From JBMNOI01 sp050942995 (GTDB taxonomy: Bacteria; Chloroflexota; Anaerolineae; UBA1429): a stretch of 5,338 nucleotides of DNA. The translations under genes were made by a program, and so were the position numbers. The stretch spans positions 1 through 5,338 of the forward strand of contig JBMNOI010000172.1 of assembly GCA_050942995.1 (NCBI GenBank), written 5' to 3'. Positions 1-5,338 of this stretch are shown piece by piece. The first letter of the stretch is position 1, and every line of letters starts with the position of its first letter. The notes below the pieces were generated by a model. The model was not told the DNA's origin and ran no database searches. It worked only from the letters and a program-made list of their open reading frames with translations.

Positions 1-1
1 C

Positions 2-715
2 ATGCAACTCTTTTCTCTGCGCCCCGAGCCGGTGACGGGCCGTATGCCCCTGACGCCGCCTCCCCCGCCGCCTCCGACCGCTACGGGGGACGGGGCGGAT
101 TGGTGGCAACTGGTGCGCTCACTACTGTTCTGGGCCATCCTGGTCGGGATTGCAGGCTATTCATTATACTATTTCGTCCTCTACCGTGCGGTGCCCATGC
201 CCCGCTGGCGGCACTGGCTGGCGCGCGTGTGGGGCTGGTTGAGCGGCACGGGGAGACGTCTTCAACATGGGGTGGCGCAAGCCGCGCGCGGTCTGCGCCG
301 TGAGATCGACCGGGTGCTGGCCGCCCGCCGGAGCCGTTCCGCCGGGACGAGGCGCCGTATATTCTGGTGGCAGATGGACGAGCGCCAGCGGGTGCGCTAT
401 CTTTACCTCCTGTTGCTGCAACAGGGGGAGCGACGGGGATTGAGGCGCGCTCCGTCGGACACGCCGCTGGAGTATCAGCGGATGCTGGTCGAGGCGTTGC
501 CCGACGACGCCGATTCGACACAACAGTTGACGGCCGCCTTTGTCAAAGCCCGATACAGCGAGCATGCTGTATCTCCGGAAGAGGTCACGATGGGACGCAG
601 CGCCTTGCGGGCGCTGCGCCAGGCGCTCCGCTGCCGGGAGAGGCCGGCCGCTGATGATGCCGCCTCACCGGATGATGCGCAACGGTTGTTCACCGATGGG
701 GGGAGCATGCTATAA
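2..715 (+). CDS. DUF4129 domain membrane protein, C-terminal part (5' truncated by window)
   Basis: Seen: an in-frame reading frame enters at the window edge and ends at TAA 713-715, giving 237 visible residues. It has a run of seven prolines (residues 19-25), a hydrophobic membrane span (about 38-60), a basic Arg/Trp-rich stretch (66-121), and a helical C-terminal domain (about 127-211). That domain has the DUF4129 signature: a basic R-x-R-Y-L-Y-L-L-L segment, TPLEY at 154-158 and AFVKARYS at 179-186. Known: DUF4129 usually forms the C-terminus of multi-pass membrane proteins, often ones that also carry a transglutaminase-like domain, and it is probably cytoplasmic. Its function is not established. 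Inference: the first visible ATG is internal, because family members normally have several more membrane segments upstream of the proline linker and no ribosome binding site can be seen. The acidic tail (ADDAASPDDAQ) after the domain looks disordered. The family call is firm; the full architecture is unknown. Confidence 0.85.
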   Translation: MQLFSLRPEPVTGRMPLTPPPPPPPTATGDGADWWQLVRSLLFWAILVGIAGYSLYYFVLYRAVPMPRWRHWLARVWGWLSGTGRRLQHGVAQAARGLRREIDRVLAARRSRSAGTRRRIFWWQMDERQRVRYLYLLLLQQGERRGLRRAPSDTPLEYQRMLVEALPDDADSTQQLTAAFVKARYSEHAVSPEEVTMGRSALRALRQALRCRERPAADDAASPDDAQRLFTDGGSML

Positions 716-716
716 T
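689..716 (+). promoter_or_regulatory. Putative sigma-70 type promoter for rarA
   Basis: A perfect -10 hexamer TATAAT lies at 711-716. A 4/6 match to the -35 box, TTCACC, lies at 689-694 with a 16-nt spacer; TTGTTC at 686-691 with a 19-nt spacer is an alternative. The -10 box contains the TAA stop codon (713-715) of the DUF4129 gene, so the promoter is embedded in the end of the upstream gene. Transcription would start near 722-724, giving a leader of about 65 nt before the rarA ATG. This is a prediction from consensus only. Confidence 0.55.
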
Positions 717-720
717 AGAC

Positions 721-748
721 GATGATGCAGTCGATACCATGCATCATC
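721..748 (+). repeat. 9-bp perfect inverted repeat in the rarA leader (possible operator or 5' hairpin)
   Basis: The arms GATGATGCA (721-729) and TGCATCATC (740-748) are exact reverse complements separated by 10 nt. The repeat begins about where the transcription start from the 711-716 TATAAT box would fall. That position suits a repressor operator or a hairpin at the 5' end of the mRNA. It is not followed by a T-run, so it does not look like an intrinsic terminator. Two further direct copies of GATGATGC lie upstream at 653-660 and 671-678, inside the DUF4129 gene, where they encode repeated Asp-Asp-Ala. Confidence 0.5.
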
Positions 749-780
749 ATGAGCGCGGAATGCGACGACGGGGCATTGAT

Positions 781-785
781 AGGAG
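781..785 (+). promoter_or_regulatory. Ribosome binding site of rarA
   Basis: AGGAG lies only 3 nt upstream of the ATG at 789. The spacing is tight, but there is no competing start with a better site nearby. The protein begins with the MDLF-type opening expected just before the RarA AAA+ core, which supports this start. Confidence 0.6.
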
Positions 786-788
786 ACC

Positions 789-3014
<2,226 letters not shown>

Positions 3015-3051
3015 GCCGTCTGATGCGGTTGTTGCCCCATCGAGGCGCTAT

Positions 3052-3080
3052 TTGACTGAATGTGCGGCCTCATTTAGACT
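3052..3080 (+). promoter_or_regulatory. Putative sigma-70 type promoter for the DUF4446 gene
   Basis: TTGACT (3052-3057, 5/6 match to -35) is separated by exactly 17 nt from TAGACT (3075-3080, 4/6 match to -10). It lies in the 97-nt gap after rarA, and transcription would start near 3087, about 25 nt before the TTG start codon at 3112. I see no clear terminator after rarA, so read-through from rarA is also possible. Confidence 0.5.
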
Positions 3081-3096
3081 GGAGCCCGCAAATCGA

Positions 3097-3103
3097 CCGG
3101 AGG
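3097..3103 (+). promoter_or_regulatory. Strong Shine-Dalgarno that fixes a TTG start
   Basis: CCGGAGG ends 8 nt before TTG 3112-3114, which is in frame with the DUF4446 domain. No ATG or GTG in that frame lies between this site and the membrane span. Translation from any ATG further upstream would have to start inside rarA. The site therefore decides the start. Confidence 0.75.
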
Positions 3104-3111
3104 CAGCATCA

Positions 3112-3618
3112 TTGATCAACCTTGACTCGACCATCCTGCTCGTGGCAGGTGGATTGTTGGCGGTGATTATCGCCCTGGGTATATGGCTTGCCGTGGTACA
3201 GCGCCGTATGAGCCGCCTGGAAAGTCAGTATCGGCGTTTGATGTCGGGCGTCGACGGAGACACTCTGGAGCAAGCGCTCGACCATATTTTGTCGCGCGTG
3301 GAAGAGACGTTGGCAGGATTGGCGACGTTAGAGGCCTCGGATCGTGAACGAGAGCGTACTTTGCGTTCGTCAGTTCAGCATGTGGGCATGTTGCGTTTTA
3401 ACCCCTTTGACGATACCGGGGGAGATCTTAGCTTTGCCGTGGCTCTGGCCGATGCGGACGGAAACGGTCTGGTATTGTGCAACCTGCACGCTCGCGGCGA
3501 GGCGCGTCTATACGCCAAACCTCTGGCCCAGTGGCGCTCCCCATATCCCCTTTCGGACGAAGAGACCGAGGCGGTCAACCGGGCCCGCACCGGCCGGGCC
3601 ACCGCCGAAGAGGAATAG
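3112..3618 (+). CDS. DUF4446 family membrane-anchored protein (TTG start)
   Basis: Seen: 168 residues from a TTG start. There is one N-terminal membrane span (about 8-29), then a charged helical, probably coiled-coil segment (about 31-87). A compact C-terminal domain follows, with VGMLRFNPFDDTGGDLSF (91-108), ALADADGNGLVL (111-122), LHARGEARLYAKPL (125-138) and YPLSDEETEAV (145-155). This order of span, coiled coil and RxNPF/GGDLSF/GNG/YAKP/YPLSxEE motifs is the DUF4446 pattern, and the length fits the family. Known: the family is widespread in Firmicutes and other bacteria and has no established biochemical function. Inference: a single-span membrane protein with the coiled coil and globular domain on the cytoplasmic side, since basic residues (QRRMSR) follow the span. 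The same frame stays open back into rarA, but that part overlaps the end of rarA and is not protein-like. It is probably transcribed from the promoter just upstream. Confidence 0.92.
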   Translation: MINLDSTILLVAGGLLAVIIALGIWLAVVQRRMSRLESQYRRLMSGVDGDTLEQALDHILSRVEETLAGLATLEASDRERERTLRSSVQHVGMLRFNPFDDTGGDLSFAVALADADGNGLVLCNLHARGEARLYAKPLAQWRSPYPLSDEETEAVNRARTGRATAEEE

Positions 3619-3666
3619 CAGACTCGCCCCATCCCCGATCGGTCTGTCGCGTCATCTGTCCCGGCT

Positions 3667-3696
3667 TTGCGCCCATGATCGAGTCTATTATATAAT
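3667..3696 (+). promoter_or_regulatory. Putative promoter for the glycogen-binding-domain gene
   Basis: A perfect TATAAT lies at 3691-3696 in an AT-rich patch (TATTATATAATCC) that stands out in this GC-rich DNA. The best -35 candidate is weak: TTGCGC at 3667-3672 with an 18-nt spacer. Transcription would start near 3703, leaving a leader of about 53 nt. The weak -35 box suggests that activation by another factor may be needed; this is inference. Confidence 0.5.
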
Positions 3697-3704
3697 CCAC
3701 TCTA

Positions 3705-3745
3705 TGGACGGCAGCGCCGCCGGGTCACCTGGACGGCGATGTCAC
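3705..3745 (+). repeat. Short imperfectly spaced direct repeat in leader (TGGACGGC...GTCAC twice)
   Basis: TGGACGGC occurs at 3705-3712 and 3730-3737, and GTCAC at 3724-3728 and 3741-3745. The leader therefore contains the ordered pair TGGACGGC...GTCAC twice, with different internal spacing (11 and 3 nt). It lies between the predicted transcription start and the ribosome binding site. It could be a protein-binding or leader-RNA element, or chance in GC-rich sequence. Confidence 0.3.
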
Positions 3746-3752
3746 AGGAGGG
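3746..3752 (+). promoter_or_regulatory. Ribosome binding site of the glycogen-binding-domain gene
   Basis: AGGAGGG, a near-perfect Shine-Dalgarno, ends 3 nt before ATG 3756. The ATG itself lies in the palindrome ATGATCAT (3756-3763). This strongly supports the chosen start. Confidence 0.8.
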
Positions 3753-3755
3753 ATC

Positions 3756-4052
3756 ATGATCATCAAGGAGCCGGGGTCGGCTCCGGATACAACCCGGGTG
3801 ACTTTTCGCGTGCCTGCGACGGTAGGGGCCGATACCGTACATATCGTAGGAGATTTTAACGACTGGAATCGGCACGTTCATCCGCTTAAGCAAGGACAGG
3901 ATGGATCATGGCAGATCGTCCTCGAATTGCAGCGGAATCGAACGTACCATTTTCGCTATCTGATCAACGGCAGCACCTGGCAGAACGATTGGCAGGCCGA
4001 TGAGTATGCCACAAACCCTTTTGGCGGCGAAAACTCGGTGCTTTACACCTGA
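3756..4052 (+). CDS. Stand-alone glycogen-binding / isoamylase early-set (CBM48-like) domain protein
   Basis: Seen: 98 residues, essentially one immunoglobulin-like carbohydrate-binding domain. Key features are TRVTFRVPA (13-21), VHIVGDFNDWN (28-38), the GSW turn (50-52), YHFRYLINGSTW (64-75), W79 and the closing NPFGGENSVL (87-96). Known: the GDFNxW and Y-x-[FY]-[KR]-[FY]-x-[IV]-[ND]-G motifs are typical of CBM48/AMPK-beta glycogen-binding domains. In AMPK-beta, tryptophans equivalent to W37 and W75 stack on the sugars. These domains normally sit at the N-terminus of branching or debranching enzymes, but small free-standing versions exist in several bacteria. Inference: a cytosolic protein (no signal peptide) that binds alpha-glucan or acts as an adaptor; it has no catalytic domain. 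It has its own promoter and a strong ribosome binding site. The phosphodiesterase-like gene follows after 36 nt and may share its transcript. Confidence 0.9.
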   Translation: MIIKEPGSAPDTTRVTFRVPATVGADTVHIVGDFNDWNRHVHPLKQGQDGSWQIVLELQRNRTYHFRYLINGSTWQNDWQADEYATNPFGGENSVLYT

Positions 4053-4088
4053 TCGGATCGTTTCATCAGACATGTCCATGAGCCGGCG

Positions 4089-5338
4089 ATGAGGACGATT
4101 CGGACGGCTCTGTCTGCCTTTGTGCGGGTGCTCCTGGATACCATCGCCGCGATCCTGGGGTCATATTACTCTCGCAAATATGCCGAGACCGCCCGCCGTC
4201 TGGGGCTGTCCCTCGTAGAACCCTCGACACAGCGCGGCTTTATCGTCATTCAGATCGACGGCCTCTCTTATGTGCACCTGACCACGGCGATGACTCAGGG
4301 GCGGCTGCCCTACCTGCAACGCATGTTGCAGCGGGATGGGTGTGCGCTACACCCGTGGCATTCTGGTATCCCCTGTACGACGCCGGCGGCCCAGGCCGGC
4401 ATCATGTACGGTAACAACGATGACATCCCCGCTTATCGCTGGTATGACAAGGCGTCGGGCGAGTCGGTCGTGTGTTCTCACCCCGGGGCGATACATGCCC
4501 TGCAGGATCGCATCTCGGACAGGCAGCGGGGCATTCTGGTGGGCGGCTCCAGCTATATGAACATGTTCGACGGGGACGCTACGCTATCGCTCTTTACCCT
4601 CGGCGCCATGAACCGCAAGCGCTTTTTCGAAAGCGTCCGAGGGTTGGGCTTTTTCCTCCTCTTTATCCTCAACCCGTTTCGCACCCTCAAGATGCTGATC
4701 CTGTCGCTGTGGGAATATGTGACCGACCGGGTGCAATACTTTACGGCGGTCGTGAAGCAGCGCCCGGCGCGACCCGGCAAGGGCAGCTTTGCCTTCTTGC
4801 GGGTGGTAAGCAACGTCATTCTTCGCGAGATCCAGACCTTTGCCGTGATGGTGGATATCTATCGCGGCGTGCCGGCTATCTATACCACCTACCTGGGATA
4901 TGACGCGCTGGCCCATCAATACGGGCCGCTATCCACTCCGGCCCTGCGTTCGCTGGATGCCGTTGACGCGCGTATCCGACAGATCGACTCGTTCCGGCGT
5001 TTTATGGCGCCGCGCCCGTATGATCTCTTTATCCTCTCCGACCATGGAATGACCCCTTCGGTGCCGTTCAAAAAGACCTATGGGCAGACGCTGGGTGAGG
5101 TGGTGCGCGACCTGATTGGCGATAGCGTACGCCTGAGCGAGGTGTTGGAGGAAGATCGCGACAGCGTGTTGCAGGCCATGTACCTGGGCAACGAGCTGGA
5201 TGCCATCGAGGCGAACGTGCGCCCACCCCTGGCATACATTCCTCGCGCCATTCGCGAGATGGTGATGGAGCGTGTGCGGATGGGGGAGGCGCTGGGCGAC
5301 GGCGCCGTCGATTCGGACCACACCGATCTAGTGGTGCG
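4089..5338 (+). CDS. Alkaline phosphatase superfamily protein (type I phosphodiesterase/nucleotide pyrophosphatase-like), 3' truncated by window
   Basis: Seen: 416 residues are visible and the frame is still open at the window end. Metal and nucleophile motifs of the family appear in order: FIVIQIDGLS (51-60, D57), the IPCTTPA nucleophile region (94-100, T97/T98) followed by MYGNNDDIPAYRWYDK (106-121), TYLGYDALAHQYGP (267-280, D272 and H276) and LFILSDHGMTP (313-323, D318 and H319). The last metal-binding His is expected beyond the window. Known: the superfamily hydrolyses phosphoester or phosphodiester bonds with two metal ions, usually zinc. The substrate here is unknown. There is no cleavable signal peptide: the N-terminal segment (7-27) carries R13 and D17 and looks amphipathic. 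A hydrophobic insert lies at about 185-211, so peripheral membrane attachment is likely. Start: ATG 4089 is the first start after the in-frame stop at 4050-4052, but its ribosome binding site is poor, so a GTG at 4122 is possible. It is probably co-transcribed with the preceding gene. Confidence 0.88.
   Translation, partial: MRTIRTALSAFVRVLLDTIAAILGSYYSRKYAETARRLGLSLVEPSTQRGFIVIQIDGLSYVHLTTAMTQGRLPYLQRMLQRDGCALHPWHSGIPCTTPAAQAGIMYGNNDDIPAYRWYDKASGESVVCSHPGAIHALQDRISDRQRGILVGGSSYMNMFDGDATLSLFTLGAMNRKRFFESVRGLGFFLLFILNPFRTLKMLILSLWEYVTDRVQYFTAVVKQRPARPGKGSFAFLRVVSNVILREIQTFAVMVDIYRGVPAIYTTYLGYDALAHQYGPLSTPALRSLDAVDARIRQIDSFRRFMAPRPYDLFILSDHGMTPSVPFKKTYGQTLGEVVRDLIGDSVRLSEVLEEDRDSVLQAMYLGNELDAIEANVRPPLAYIPRAIREMVMERVRMGEALGDGAVDSDHTDLVV

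Noticed and set aside
721..748. Intrinsic terminator for the DUF4129 gene
   Set aside because: The inverted repeat is AT/GC mixed with a 10-nt loop and is followed by ATGAGCGCGG rather than a T-run. It also lies downstream of the predicted rarA -10 box, which favours an operator or leader role.
3621..3685. Inverted pair GACTCG (3621-3626) / CGAGTC (3680-3685) after the DUF4446 gene
   Set aside because: Six-base arms with a loop of more than 50 nt are expected by chance and show no terminator or operator character.
4049..4069. Hairpin CTGAT...ATCAG after the glycogen-binding-domain gene as a terminator
   Set aside because: The stem is only 5 bp, is not GC-rich and has no following T-run. The next gene starts 36 nt downstream on the same strand.
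4472..4903. A 143-codon + strand frame inside the phosphodiesterase-like gene
   Set aside because: It is out of frame with a protein that shows the ordered metal-binding motifs of its family, and it lacks any recognisable motif.

Overview
The window is GC-rich bacterial chromosomal DNA (estimated by eye at about 60% G+C or slightly more). It carries five protein-coding genes, all on the + strand. The combination of a proline-linked membrane protein with a DUF4129 C-terminus, a RarA ATPase fused to a methyltransferase-like domain, a DUF4446 membrane protein, a free-standing glycogen-binding (CBM48-like) protein and a large alkaline-phosphatase-superfamily protein suggests a member of the Chloroflexota. 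A cyanobacterium-like or other deep-branching host cannot be excluded from the sequence alone. There are no rRNA or tRNA genes, CRISPR arrays, insertion sequences or phage genes, so this looks like ordinary core chromosome.

Layout: (1) 2-715 is the 3' part of a DUF4129 membrane protein that begins before the window. (2) A perfect TATAAT overlaps its stop codon and is followed by a 9-bp inverted repeat, forming a promoter/operator-like leader for (3) the 741-aa RarA fusion at 789-3014. (4) A TTGACT-N17-TAGACT promoter and a strong Shine-Dalgarno precede a TTG-started DUF4446 gene at 3112-3618. (5) A second perfect TATAAT, followed by a leader with short direct repeats, precedes the 98-aa glycogen-binding-domain protein at 3756-4052. 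(6) After a 36-nt gap, a phosphodiesterase/phosphatase-family gene starts at 4089 and runs off the 3' end of the window.

Three of the genes appear to have their own promoter. The last two are close enough to be one transcription unit. The only evident functional theme is loose: RarA acts at stalled replication forks, while the DUF4129, DUF4446 and phosphodiesterase-family proteins are probably membrane-associated. I do not see a defence system, biosynthetic cluster or other new multi-gene system. The most notable items are the RarA-methyltransferase fusion, the isolated glycogen-binding domain beside a phosphodiesterase-like enzyme, and the promoter/inverted-repeat arrangement in front of rarA.
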